NCBI RefSeq assembly: GCF_947179515.1
Contig: NC_067473.1
Location: forward strand, 94,123,850 to 94,187,849
DNA length: 64,000 nucleotides
Source of the DNA: Apodemus sylvaticus
Taxonomy: Eukaryota; Chordata; Mammalia; Rodentia; Muridae
Reading direction: 5' to 3'
The notes under the pieces were generated by a model that was given only the letters and a program-made list of their open reading frames with translations, had not been told where the DNA came from and ran no database searches. A program made the position numbers and the translations under genes. Of the stretch, positions 1 to 10,931 are shown piece by piece (within the stretch, counting starts at the first letter, position 1; every line of letters begins with the position of its first letter).

Positions 1-256
1 CATAATCCACAAATTAAATGATGTCCAAAAAGAATGGAGGAGTAGCCCCTGGTTCTGGAAAGACTCAGTGCAAGAGTATAGGGGAATTACAGAACAGGGA
101 AGCGGGAAGTGGTAGATGGAGGAACAGGGGGAGGGAAGAGGGCTTATGGGACTTGCGGGGAGTGGGGACCCAGAAGACGGGAAATCATTTGAAATGTAAA
201 TAAAAAATATATCAATAAATAAATAAAAAAAGAAAATCAAAGTAGTTCAAAAAAAA
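1..256 (+). mobile_element. LINE-1 3'UTR and A-rich tail (5' part lies outside the window)
   Basis: G-rich rat-type L1 3'UTR (runs of GGGGGAGGGAAGAGGG type) ends in a long, impure A-rich tail at about 195-256. It closely matches the 3'UTR at 40,139-40,383, so both belong to the same subfamily. The tail abuts ORF2 sequence of another L1 directly. Confidence 0.9.
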
Positions 257-1307
257 AGAATTGACAAATGGGACCTCATAAAACTACAAAATTTCTGTAA
301 GGCAAAGGACACTGTCAAAAGAACAAAACTTCAACCAACAGATTGGGAAAGGATCTTCACCAACCCTAAATCTGACAGAGGGCTAATATCTAATATATAC
401 AAAGAACTCAAGAAGGTAGAACCCAGAGAACCAAATAACGCTATTAAAATGTGGGGTACAGAACTAAACAAAGAATTTTCACCTGAAGAACTTCTGATGG
501 CTGATAAGCACCTTAAGAAATGTTCGACATCATTAATCATTAGGGAAATGCAAATCAAAACAACCCTGAGATTTCACCTCACACCAGTCAGAATGGCTTA
601 GGTTAAAAACTCAGGAGACAGCAGGTGTTGGCTAGGATGTGGAGAAAGAGGAATACTCCTCCACTGCTGGTGGGTTTGCAAGATGGTGCAACCACTTTGG
701 AAATCAGTCTGGAAGTTTCTCAGAAATTTGGGCATGACACTTCCTGAGGACCCTGCTCTACCTCTCCTGGGCATATACCCAGAGGATTCCCTGGCATTCA
801 ATGGCACATGCTCCACTATGTTCATAGCAGCCCTATTTGTAGTAGTCAGAAGCTGGAAAGAACCCAGATGTCCCTCAGTGGAGGAATGGATACAAAAAAT
901 GTGGTATATTTACACAATGGAGTACTATTCAGCTATTAGAGACAATGAATTCATGAAATTCTTAGACAAATGGATGGAGCTGGAGAACATCATACTAAGT
1001 GAGGTAACCCATTCTCAAAAGATCAATCATGGTATGCACTCACTGATAAGTGTATATTAGCCTAGAAACTTTGATTTCCCAAGACATAATCCACATATTA
1101 AATGTTGTCCAAGAAGATAGGAGGAATGGCCTCTGGTTCTTGAAAGACTCAGTGCAGCAGTATAGGGCAATACCAGAACAGGGAAGTGGGAAGGGGTATA
1201 TGGGGGAACAGGGGAAGGAAAGAGGGCTTATGGGACTTTTGGAGAGTGGGGAGTCAGAAAAGGGGAAATCATTTGAAATGTAAATAAAGAATATATCTAA
1301 TAAAAAA
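257..1307 (+). mobile_element. LINE-1 3' fragment: ORF2 C-terminus plus 3'UTR
   Basis: The fragment begins at the ORF2 codons for the segment around RIDKW and continues to the ORF2 stop near 1,058, then a 3'UTR and A-rich tail. The last 125 codons (683-1,060) are open and carry the L1 C-terminal hallmarks MVQPLWKSVW and MEYYSAI. Upstream, an in-frame stop near 599 breaks the frame. Its left edge is at the same ORF2 position as the next fragment at 1,308. Confidence 0.92.
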
Positions 1308-2375
1308 AGAATTAACAAATGGGACCTCATAAAATTACAAAGTTTCTGTAAGGCAAAGGACACTGTCAAAAGCACAAATCGGCAACCAACAAATTGGGAA
1401 AAGATTTTCACCAATTCTATGTCTGATAGAGAGCTAATATCCAATATATACAAAGAACTCAAGAAGTTAGACCCCAGGGAACCAAATAACCCTATTAAAA
1501 ATGGGGTGCAGAGCTAAACAAAGAATTTTCACCTGAAGAAATTTGGATGGCTGAGAAGCACCTTAAGAAATGCTCAACATCATTAGTCATTAAGGGAAAT
1601 GCAAATCAAAATAATGCTGAGATTTCACCTCACACCAGTCAGAATGGCTAAGGTTAAAAACTCAGGAGACAGCAGGTGTTGGCGAGGATGTGGAGAAAAA
1701 GGAATACTCCTCCACTGCTGGTGGGGTTGTAAGATGGTACAATCACTTTGGAAATCAGTCTGGTGGTTCCTCAGAAAACTGGATATGACACTTCTGGAGG
1801 ACCCTGCTATACCTCTCTTGGCCATATACCCAAAGAATTCCCTGGCATGCTATAAAGACACATGCTCCATTATGTTCATAGCAGCCTTATTTATAATAGC
1901 CAGAAGCTGGAAAGAACCCAGATGTCCCTCAATGGAAGAATGGATACAGAAAATGTGGTATATGTACACAATGGAATACTACTCAGAAATTAAAAACAAT
2001 GAATTCAAGTTTTTAGGCAAATGGTTGGATCTGGAAAATATCATCCTAAGTGAGGCAACCCAATCACAAAAGAATACATATGCAATGCAATCTCTGATAA
2101 GTGGATATTAATTAGCTCAGAAGCTCTGAATACCCAAGGCACAATTAGCATAACAAATGACTCCCATGAAGAAGTAAGGAGAGGGTCTGGGTCCTGAAAA
2201 GGCTTGATCTAGCATTGGAGGGGAGTATGAGGACAGAGAAAAAGGAGAGAGGTGATTGGAGAATGAGTGGAGAGAAGGTTTATGGGACATATGGGGAGGG
2301 AGGAACTGGGAAAGGGGAAATCATTTGGAATGTAAACAAAGAATATAGAAAAAATAATTAAAAAAAGCAAAAAAA
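1308..2375 (+). mobile_element. LINE-1 3' fragment: ORF2 C-terminus plus a different 3'UTR subtype
   Basis: It starts at the same ORF2 position as the fragment at 257 but ends in a different 3'UTR type (AGCTCAGAAGCTCTGAATAC start), so it is not a simple copy of its neighbour. Codons from 1,599 to 2,111 are open and include the cysteine-rich C-terminal motif (CWRGCGEKG...HCWWGC). An A-rich tail ends near 2,375. Confidence 0.9.
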
Positions 2376-2762
2376 TTGATGAAAAGTGGTGAAAACCATA
2401 GATGTTCAACTTGAAAGAGTACAATTGGGTCCATTTAACTTCTTCCTGTGTTTATGCAATACAGCACTTCACTTATATTATGTCTGTTGTTTTCCATACT
2501 GATAGTTTTTAATGTGTTCCTTTCCTATCAAGCACCACATTTCATTTTACTATTGTTTAACTCAGTGATATAGAAGATATTTTCTCTGAGATTTGAGGCT
2601 CTGAGAAGCCTGCATGACTCTTCCTCCTATCTATACTCTATCAATAATCTTGGCCTTTGAAAGTTCTCCCTAGGGTGTAGTCATCCAGTTTAGTTTGAGA
2701 TAAAGGCTCAATTGTCCCCTTGCAGTGCTTGATCAGTGTCCTCCTCAGGCTGCCTCCTCAAA
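2376..2762 (+). other. 5' flank of V-kappa pseudogene 1
   Basis: Non-L1 sequence that aligns by eye, with many differences, to 42,700-43,108 upstream of pseudogene 2. The octamer position of the other copy is replaced here by a CTTTGAAAG-type sequence, so the kappa promoter appears lost. Confidence 0.6.
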
Positions 2763-3522
2763 ATGAAGGTGACTGTTAGGCTTTTGGAGCTGCTGTTGTT
2801 CATTATTCCTGGCGAGAACACAGGAAAGGAAGAGAGGAGAATGGTAAGGGAGGAAGAGTCATGGGTCCCATTGCTGATCACGTGTGTTCTCTTTATGTAT
2901 GAGAAGCCTGGTCCTGTCCTACAGGATAGGGATCATAAGTTTCCTATCTGTGAAGAGGATCCAGATGGGCAACAATGTGTGCTATAATGATGAGTATGGG
3001 CCAGATGGACTAAATGGGATATTTTGAGATATGCTTAGAAGACCTTTAGGGCTTTTACTTTATTTTTTATTAATAGGGGAATTTTACTGTATAAAGAATT
3101 GTTTGTATAAAGAAACATCTTAAGTGAAAGAAACATGGTAAAAGTAACAACAGATTGATTATGACATTTGTATGATTAATAACTATACATTTCTCTCTCA
3201 TAATTTCATCATCTAGGGGTGTTGCTGTCATTACCATAATGTCCCTCTCTTTGACTGTCAGACTTAGAGATCCAGACTCTATCTCTTACAGGTCTAATCA
3301 GAGCCTTCTACATAATGATGCATACATCTATTTGTGTTGGTACCTGAAGAAGCCAGGCCGGTCTATACAGATCCATATCTACAAGGTTTTCAACCTATTT
3401 TCTGAGTTCCCAGACACATTCAATGGCAGTGGGTTAAGCACATACTTCACATTCAAAATCAGCAGAATGCAGCCTGAGGATTTGTGAGTATATTACAGCA
3501 TGTAACATATTTGTGTTCCTCC
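2763..3522 (+). pseudogene. V-kappa pseudogene 1 (IGKV1/IGKV2-like)
   Basis: Immunoglobulin kappa V segment, no longer usable. The leader exon (2,763-2,811) reads MKVTVRLLELLLFIIP, close to the known IGKV1 leader. The expected donor GT reads GC. An intron of about 405 bp leads to an acceptor AG at 3,215-3,216, and the V exon follows. Recognisable pieces are SLTVRLRDPDSIS (FR1), CWYLKKPGRS (FR2) and YFTFKISRMQPEDL (FR3). The first conserved Cys is Tyr, the conserved CDR1-end region is altered, and a TGA follows the PEDL codons, just before the second Cys region, which has itself changed. CDR3 ends in a CCTCC-type sequence but no CACAGTG heptamer follows: L1 ORF1 sequence begins almost at once. 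Subgroup assignment rests on remembered family consensus. Confidence 0.88.
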
Positions 3523-3544
3523 CAGAAAACACAAATGGAAGGAA

Positions 3545-4275
3545 ACCTGGAAATGGAAAACCTAGGAAAGAGGTCAAGAATTACAGATGTAAGTATCATC
3601 AATAGAATACAAGAGATAGAAGAGAGAATGTAGAAGATACTGCAGAAGAGATTGACACAACTGTCAAAGAAAATTCAAAACATAAAAAATTCCTACCCGA
3701 AGCATTCAATTAATTCAAGACACAAGGAAAAGACTCAATCTAAGAATAATTGGAATAGAAAATAATGATTCCCAGCTCAAAGGTCCTGAAAATGTTTTCA
3801 ACAAAATCATAGAAGAAAACTTTCTGAACCTAAAGAAAGAGATGGCCATAAAGTTATGAGAAGCCTATAGAACACTAAATAAATGGAACCAGAAAAGAAA
3901 ATCCTCTCATCACATAATAATAAAACTCTAGACACACAGAACAAAGAAAGAATATTAAAAGCTGCAAGGGAAAAAGAACAAGTAACATACAAAAGTAGAC
4001 CCATCAGAATTACACCAAACCTCTCAACAGAGACTATAAAAGCCAGAAGAGTCTGGTAAGAGGTCATGCAGACTCTAAGAGAACACAAATGCCAGCCAAG
4101 GCTACGATACCCAGCAAAACTCTCAATCAACATAGATGGGAAAATCAAAATATTCCAGGACAAAACCAAATTCGAACAGTATCTATCTACCAATCCAGCC
4201 TATAACAGATTCTAGAAGGAAAACTCCAACACAAGGAAGGCATCTTCACCAAAGAAGGACAAGATATTAAGAAGT
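3545..4275 (+). pseudogene. LINE-1 ORF1 C-terminal remnant
   Basis: Decayed RNA-binding ORF1p (RRM and C-terminal domain part). Translation in mixed frames shows the RIIGIE-like, KARR and CQPRLRYPAKLSI-like stretches of rodent ORF1p. A minus-strand open stretch over 3,807-4,193 is an antisense artefact. No start codon remains, because the element is truncated inside the coiled-coil region. Confidence 0.75.
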
Positions 4276-4329
4276 TCACAACAATGCCAAAAGAAGAGAA
4301 CCACAAGCACATAAAGCCACCTACAAAAC

Positions 4330-7300
4330 CAAAAATATCAGAAACCAACAATCATCTCTTTTTAATATATCTGAGTATTAATGGACTCCACTCACCTATA
4401 AAAAGACATAAGCTAACAGACTGGATATGCAAACAAGATCCAGCATTTTGCTGCATATAAGAAGCACACCTCAATTACGTAGACAGACACTATCTCAGAG
4501 AAAAAGAATGGAAAAAGTTCTTTCAAGAAAATGATCCCAGGAAACAATCAGGAGTTGCCAACTGTCTTAGTCAGAGTTTCTATTTCTGCACAAACATCAG
4601 GACCAAGAAGCAAGTTGGGGAGGAAAGGGTTTATTGAATTTACACTTCTACACAGTTGTTCATCACCAAAGAAAGTCAGGACTGGAACTCAAGCAGGTCA
4701 GGAAACAGGAGCTGATGCAGAGGCTATGGAGAGACATTTCTTACTGGCTTGCTTCCCCTGGCTTTCTCAGCCTGTTCTTTTATAGAACCTAAAGAATACC
4801 AGCCCAGAGGTGGTACCACCCAAAAGGGGCCATTCCCTCTTGATCACTAATTGAGAAAAAATGTCCCACAGCTGGATCTCATGGAGGCACTTCCCCAACT
4901 GAAGCTCCTTTCTCTGTGATAGCTCCAGCCTGTGTCAAGTTGACACAAAAAAAAAAAAACCCAGCCAGTATACACCATCCTAATATCCAATAAAATAGAC
5001 TTTCAACCAAAAGTTACAAAGAGGAAAATCCACCAAGAGAAAGTCTCAATTCTGAACATCTATGCCCCAAATGCAAGGGTACCCATATTCATAACAGAAA
5101 CTTTACTAAAGCTCAAAAAACAAATTGAACCACACAAAATAATAGTGGCAGAATTCAACACCCCACACTTACCAATTAATTGGTCATTGAAACAGAAACT
5201 AAACATAGACACAGTGAAACTAAGAGGTTATGAACCAAAAGGATTTAACAGACATTTAGAGAACATTTCAACCTAAAACAAAAGAATACACCTTCTCAGC
5301 ACCTTATGGTACCTTCTCCAAAATCTACCAAATAATTGGTCACAAAACAACCCTTAAGTGATACAAAAAGATTGAAATAATACCATGCATCCTAACAGAT
5401 CACCATGGCCTTCAATAACAGCAAAAATTACAGAAAGGACATACATGTAGAAACTGAACAACTGTTTATTCAATGATAACTTGGTCAGTGAAGAAATAAA
5501 GAAAAAAATTAAAGACTTCCTGGAATTTAATGAAAATGTTGACACATCATGCCCAAACTTATGAGACACAATGAAAGCATTGCTAAGAGGAAAATTCATA
5601 GCACTTAGTGTTCAGGTAAAGAAACTGGAGAGATCATACCCTCACAACTTAACAGCACACCTGACACCTGTAGAACAAAAAGAAACACACTCACCCAAAA
5701 GGAGTACAAGGCAAGAAATAGTCAAACTCAGAACCAAAATCAACCAAATAGAAATGAAGAAAACAATACAAAGAATTAACAACACCAGAAACTGGTTCTT
5801 TGAGAGAATCAACAGGATAGGTAAAACCTCTAGTCAAACTAAGTAAAGGGCAGAGAAGCAGTATCCAAATTAACAAAATCAGAAATGAAAAGGGAGACAT
5901 AACACCAGATACAGAGGAAATTAAAAAAAAAAACCCATCAGATCCTACTATAAAAGCCTATACTCAACAAAACTGCAAAATCTAGATGAAAGGGATGGTT
6001 TTCTAGACAGATACCACATACCAAAGTTAAATCAAAAGCAGGTAAACTATCTAAACTGGCCCATATTGCACAAGGAAATAAAAGTTATTAAAAACCTCCC
6101 AACCATAAAAAGCCCAGGGCCAGATGGATTTAGTGCAGAATTCTACCAGACCTTCAAAGAAGACCTGATATCAATTTTTCACAAACTTTTCCATAAGATA
6201 GAAAGAGAAGGAACACTATCTAACTTGTTCTGTGATGCCCACAATTACTCAACCACACAAGGTTCCAACCAAAAAGGAGAATTTCAGAGCAATCTCGCTT
6301 ATATTGATGCAAAAATACTCAATAAAAATTTTGCAAATAGAATCCAAGAACACACTAAAACCATCATTCACCATGATCTATTAGGCTTCATCCCAGGGAT
6401 GCAAGGTGGTTTAATGTACGAAAATTCACTATATAAAAGAACTCAACCAAAAAACATAAACACATGATCATCTCTTTAGATGCAGTAAAAGCATTTGACA
6501 TAATGCAACACCCCTTCATGTTAAAAGTATTGGAGAGATAAGAAATTCAGGGCCCATACCTAAACACAATAAAAACAATTTACTGCAAACCAACAGCCAA
6601 TATCAAATTAAACGGAGACATACTTGAAGCAATCCCACTGAAATTGGGGACAAGACAAAGATGCCCACTCTCCCCATTTCTCTTCCATATAATACTTGAA
6701 GTGTTATCTAGAAAAATAAGACAACAAAATGAGATAAAGCGGATACAAATTGGCAAAGAAGAAATAAATGTATCACCATTTGCAGATGATATTATAGTAT
6801 ACATAAGCGACACTAAAACTTCTACCAGAGAACTTCTCCAGCTGATAAAAACCTTCAGCAAAGTAGCCAGATATAAAATAAACTCAAATAAATCATTAGC
6901 CTTCCTTTGTACAAATGATAAACAGAAATTAGCTAAGCAACTCCTTTCAAAATAGCCACAAATAATATAAAATATCTTGGGGTAACTCTATCCAAACAGG
7001 TGAAAGAACTGGATGACAATAACTTCAAGTTTCTCAAGAAACAAATTGAAGATCTCAGAAAATGGAGAGATCTCCCATGCTCGTGAATAGGCAGAATTAA
7101 CATAGTAAAAATGGCCATCCTACCAAAGGCAATATAGAGATTCAACACAATCCCCATTAAAATCTCAACACAATTCTTCAAAGACATGGAAAGAACCATT
7201 CTCAAATTTATCTGAAAAGGCCAAAAACAAAATAGTAAAAGCAATTCTTAATAATAAAAGAACGTCAGGGGGTCTCACCATTACTGACCTCAAGCTTTAT

Positions 7301-8425
7301 TACAGAGAAACAGTGATGAAAAACTGCATCGTACTGGTACAGAAACAGACACTTTGATCAATGGAATAGAACTGAAGACCCAGAAATAAAACCACATACT
7401 TATGAACACTTGATCTTTGACAAAGAAGCCCAAAATAAACATTGGGAAAAAGAAAGCAATTTTAGTAAGTGGTGCTGGTCTAACTAGCTGTCTGTTTGTA
7501 GAAATTGAAAATAGACCTGTATTTGTCACATTGCACAAAGCTCAAGTCCAAGTGGATCAAGGACTTCAATAGAAAACCAGATACACTGACTCTAAAAGAA
7601 GACAAAGTGGGAAAGAGCCTTGAACTCATTGGCACAGTGGGAAATTTCCTAAACAGAACTCCAATGTCTCATGCTCTAAGATCAAGAATTGATAAATGGA
7701 GCCTCCTCAAACTGGAAAACTTCTGCAAAGCAATGGACATAATCAATAAGACAAATCTTCAGTCAACTGATTGGGAACAAATCTTCACTAACCCCACATC
7801 CGCTAGAAGGCTAATATCCAAAATATATAAAGAACTCAAGGAACTAATCACCAAAAAACCAAACAGTCCAATCAAAAAATGGGGTATAGAACTCAACTGA
7901 TTTTCACAATTGAGGAATCTTTAATTTCTGAAAAGCACCTAAAGAAATGTGGAAAGTCCTTAGTGATCAGAGACAAATGCAAATCAAATTGGCCCTGAGA
8001 TTCTACCTTACACTAAACAGAATCAAAACCACAAGTGACCACACATGTTGGAGAGGATGTGGAGAAAGGAACACGCCTTTATTGCTAGTGAGATTGCAAA
8101 CTGCTACAACCCCTGTGGAAATCAATCTGGAGGTTCCTTAGAAAATTTAAAATAGATCTACCTGAACACCCAGTTATACCACTCTTGAGAATATACTCAA
8201 AGGATTCCCCGCCATGCCACATTGGCATGTGTTCCACTATGCTCGTCGCAGCTTTATTTGTGATAGCCAGAATCTAGAGACAACCCAGGTGTCCTACAAC
8301 ATTAGAATTGATAAAGAAAATGTGGTTCATTTACACAATGGAATACTACTCACCTATTAACAACAAGGATATCCTGAGTTTTGCAGGCAAATGGATGGAA
8401 CTAGAAAATATCATCCTGAGTGAGG
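4330..8425 (+). pseudogene. LINE-1 ORF2 remnant (endonuclease, reverse transcriptase, C-terminus)
   Basis: Broken ORF2. Endonuclease pieces lie before and after the repeat at 4,561-4,974. RT pieces include the GPDGFSAEFYQ motif (6,117-6,150) and the catalytic FADD at about 6,778-6,789 within an open stretch at 6,644-6,955. C-terminal parts span 7,505-7,900. Numerous stops and frameshifts rule out function. Confidence 0.85.
4561..4974 (+). mobile_element. Rodent medium-reiteration repeat inserted in L1 ORF2
   Basis: Begins ACTGTCTTAGTCAGAGTTTC and ends after GTGTCAAGTTGACACA plus a 12-13 base A run. It is a common murine interspersed repeat that I recognise but cannot name safely. L1 endonuclease codons are interrupted at GGAGTTGCCA (4,551-4,560) and resume at CCATCCTAAT (4,975). 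A diverged relative occurs at 56,590-56,810. Confidence 0.75.
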
Positions 8426-8443
8426 TAATGAAAGTACAGAGTA

Positions 8444-8615
8444 AGCCGGGCGGTGGTGGCACACACCTGTAATTCCAGCACTCTGGGAGGCAGAGGCAGG
8501 CGAATTTCTGAGTTCGAGGCCAGCCTGGTCTACAGAGTGAGTTCCAGGACAACCAGGGCTGTACAGAGAAACCCTGTCTCAAAAAAACCAAATCCAAAAA
8601 ACCAAACCAACCCAA
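8444..8615 (+). mobile_element. B1 SINE
   Basis: 7SL-derived B1: GCCGGGCGGTGGTGGCACAC start, the GAGTTCGAGGCCAGCCTGGT box B region, and CCCTGTCTCAAAAAAACC end. It is flanked by a 13-bp target-site duplication, AAAGTACAGAGTA (8,431-8,443) and AAAGTACAAAGTA (8,616-8,628), differing at one base. It sits in the old L1 just after ORF2. Confidence 0.96.
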
Positions 8616-9716
8616 AAAGTACAAAGTACCCAAGATACAGTCAACAGAACTCAAAAAGGTCAACAAACTGAAATCAGATCCCAAGTGAGGATTCTTCAGT
8701 TCCACTTGGTGGGGGGGGGGGGAGAGAACAAAGTATTCACAAGTGGGGAGAGAGAGAGGGACCTGGATAGAAAGTGGACAGGAGGTGGTGTGGTGAATAA
8801 TGGGTAGAGGGAACCTGTTCTGTTATTGGGTAAGGACAAAGGACTGAAGCCCTGAAGCTCAGCAGAAAGAATGGAAACAGGCAACTACAGAAGATAGTAG
8901 GCTGGGGGCAGGAACCTTCCAGAATGCACCAGAGACCTGGCAACCTGAGAATCTCAGGACTCAAAGGAAGCATTCTTAGATGAAATGACTGACAGTAGCA
9001 AGAGGTAACTTATAGAGCCCACCTCCAGCTGGAAGACTGAGCATTCTGGGAGAGGAGGACCATCCCACAGTCACAACTCTGACCCATAATTGTTCTTGTC
9101 TGAATGAATTACAGGCATGGAAATTGAGAGGAGCCTGAGGAAGAGAAGTTTCAGTGACAGGCCAAAAGTGGGATCCAGCTTAAGGAGAGGTCCCAAGGCC
9201 TGACACTATTATTGAGGTTATGGAGCACTCAAAAAAAGGGACCTAGTATGACTGCACTCTGGAAGGCCCAACAAGCAGGTGAAAGAGTCAGATTCAGATA
9301 TTTACACCTAACCAAAAGACCAAAAGCAGCTGACCCCTGTTGAATTAGGGAAGGGTGAAAGAAGCTGAGGAGAAGGGCAATCCTGTAGGAAGAACAGCAG
9401 TCTCAATTATTCTGGACTTCTGAGATCTCTCAAACATTGGACCACCAAACATGCAGCATACTCCAGCTGATATGAGGTTCCTAACACACATAGAGTAGAG
9501 GACTGCCAGGTTTGTATTCATTCAGAGATGATGCACCTAACCCTCAAGAGCCTGGAGGCTCCAGGTTGTTCAGAGGTCAAGTTGGGTGGGAATGGGGATA
9601 TGCACGTGGAGACAGGGGAGCAAGGAGGAAGTATGGGATGTGTAACAGTCGGAGGTTGGATGGGGTGGGGGAGTAAATTATGGAGCATAAAAATATAAAT
9701 TAATTAATTTAAGAAA

Positions 9717-9935
9717 AGGCTGTAAGGAAAAATGCCAAGGAACATATACATGCAGATGTATGGAAATAACACCAGATTTCTCAACAGAGACTCTAAATGG
9801 CAGAAGATCTTGGACAGACCCCCAAAATACCATACATGCCAGCTCAGATTACTCTACCCTTCAAAAATATCAATCACCATAAATGGAGAAACCAAATATT
9901 TCATGTCAAAACCAAATTTCAATAATCTAAATCTA
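9717..9935 (+). mobile_element. LINE-1 ORF1 C-terminal fragment
   Basis: Short fragment matching the end of ORF1: the conserved stretch reads TCQLRLLYPSKISITINGET (9,834-9,893). Both sides are truncated. It abuts the tail of the old L1 on its left and kappa spacer on its right. Confidence 0.8.
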
Positions 9936-10630
9936 AAATATATTTGCTATTTTTTGCCATTTAAATAACGTAATTATTTTATTTCTGTAGATATCTTGGG
10001 TTTGGATATGAAGTATACACATTTTCAGTGTGAATCTTCTGATAAGCACAAACTGCCTTACAATCATTCCATTCCTGGTTTCTTCAAAATGTGCTAGAGT
10101 CTGCCTGAACTTCCTCCAGTAGAGGGAGGTATAGCTCTTGCTTTTTGACTAGAGAGATTGCAACTTAGTCATTCTTTCCATAGGCCTTTTAATTTTTCTA
10201 TTCTCAAAGACTTATACACACATGGGAAGTTGTCAAAAATTTATAGGCAGGAAATTCTGCACCTTGCTCATAATCTTCTCTTGGGTTGATATCTTTTATA
10301 ATAAAATAAATGAGGAAATTGAAAGAACTTTCATATTGTTGATGAGTTCCTTTGCATTCATTTGCCATGGTGGATGATGTGTGTGCATGTATGGTGTCTC
10401 TAATCATACCTGTCATGCAATTAGTCTGTGTTTTCAGAACCATAATCATGCATTCACCTGCACTGATACATCAAATCTCACTGGTGTTTCCATTCCTTCT
10501 CCACCTCCTAGCATTCACTACAGAAAAATCCTCACACAATACGTACAATTTGCTATTGGCCTATTATACTCAGTAGTGTTTCTAAGCTGTGTGCATTAAA
10601 TATCTCTTAGATATTTACAATCAGGATGCT
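9936..10630. other. Spacer without recognisable gene
   Basis: AT-rich unique-looking sequence. No splice-flanked V exon, octamer plus leader, or SINE was seen on either strand. It carries the left TSD of the following L1 at its right edge. Confidence 0.6.
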
Positions 10631-10644
10631 AATACTATATTTTC
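10631..10644. repeat. Left target-site duplication of full-length L1
   Basis: AATACTATATTTTC, identical in all 14 bases to 16,586-16,599. The pair defines the element borders. Confidence 0.95.
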
Positions 10645-10931
10645 TTTTTTTCTTTTTTCTTTCTTTATTTTTTTAAAAATATTTTTATTTTCTATATTCT
10701 TTGTTTACATTCCAAATGATTTCCCTTTTCCCAGATCCCCCCTCCCCATATGTCCCATAAACCTTCTTCTCTCCATCCCTCCTCCAATCACCTCCCTCCT
10801 TTTTCTCTGTCCTTATATTCCCTTCCTATGCTAGATCAATCCTTTCCAGGATCAGGACCCTCTCCATACTTCTTCATGGGAGTCATTTGTTATGCAATTT
10901 GTGCCTTGGGTATTCAGGGCTTCTGGGCTAA

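Larger units (their letters stand above)
3530..9716 (+). mobile_element. Old 5'-truncated LINE-1 with ORF1 remnant, ORF2 and long Lx-like 3'UTR
   Basis: Starts inside ORF1 (around the codons for ENLGK) and runs through ORF1, ORF2 and a roughly 1-kb 3'UTR ending in an AT-rich tail near 9,716. Many stops and indels show age. It is interrupted by an unrelated repeat at 4,561-4,974 and by a B1 SINE at 8,444-8,615. The 3'UTR (about 8,630-9,716) is purine-rich, contains a run of about 15 G at 8,708 and differs from the other L1s here, which fits an old Lx-type element. Confidence 0.85.

Noticed and set aside
8346..8705. Open frames across the B1 SINE on both strands
   Set aside because: They are the familiar chance frames of a B1 element with an L1 flank, not genes.
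10352..10599. Overlapping 72-74 codon frames in spacer
   Set aside because: No family resemblance, splice flanks or promoter. Length fits chance.
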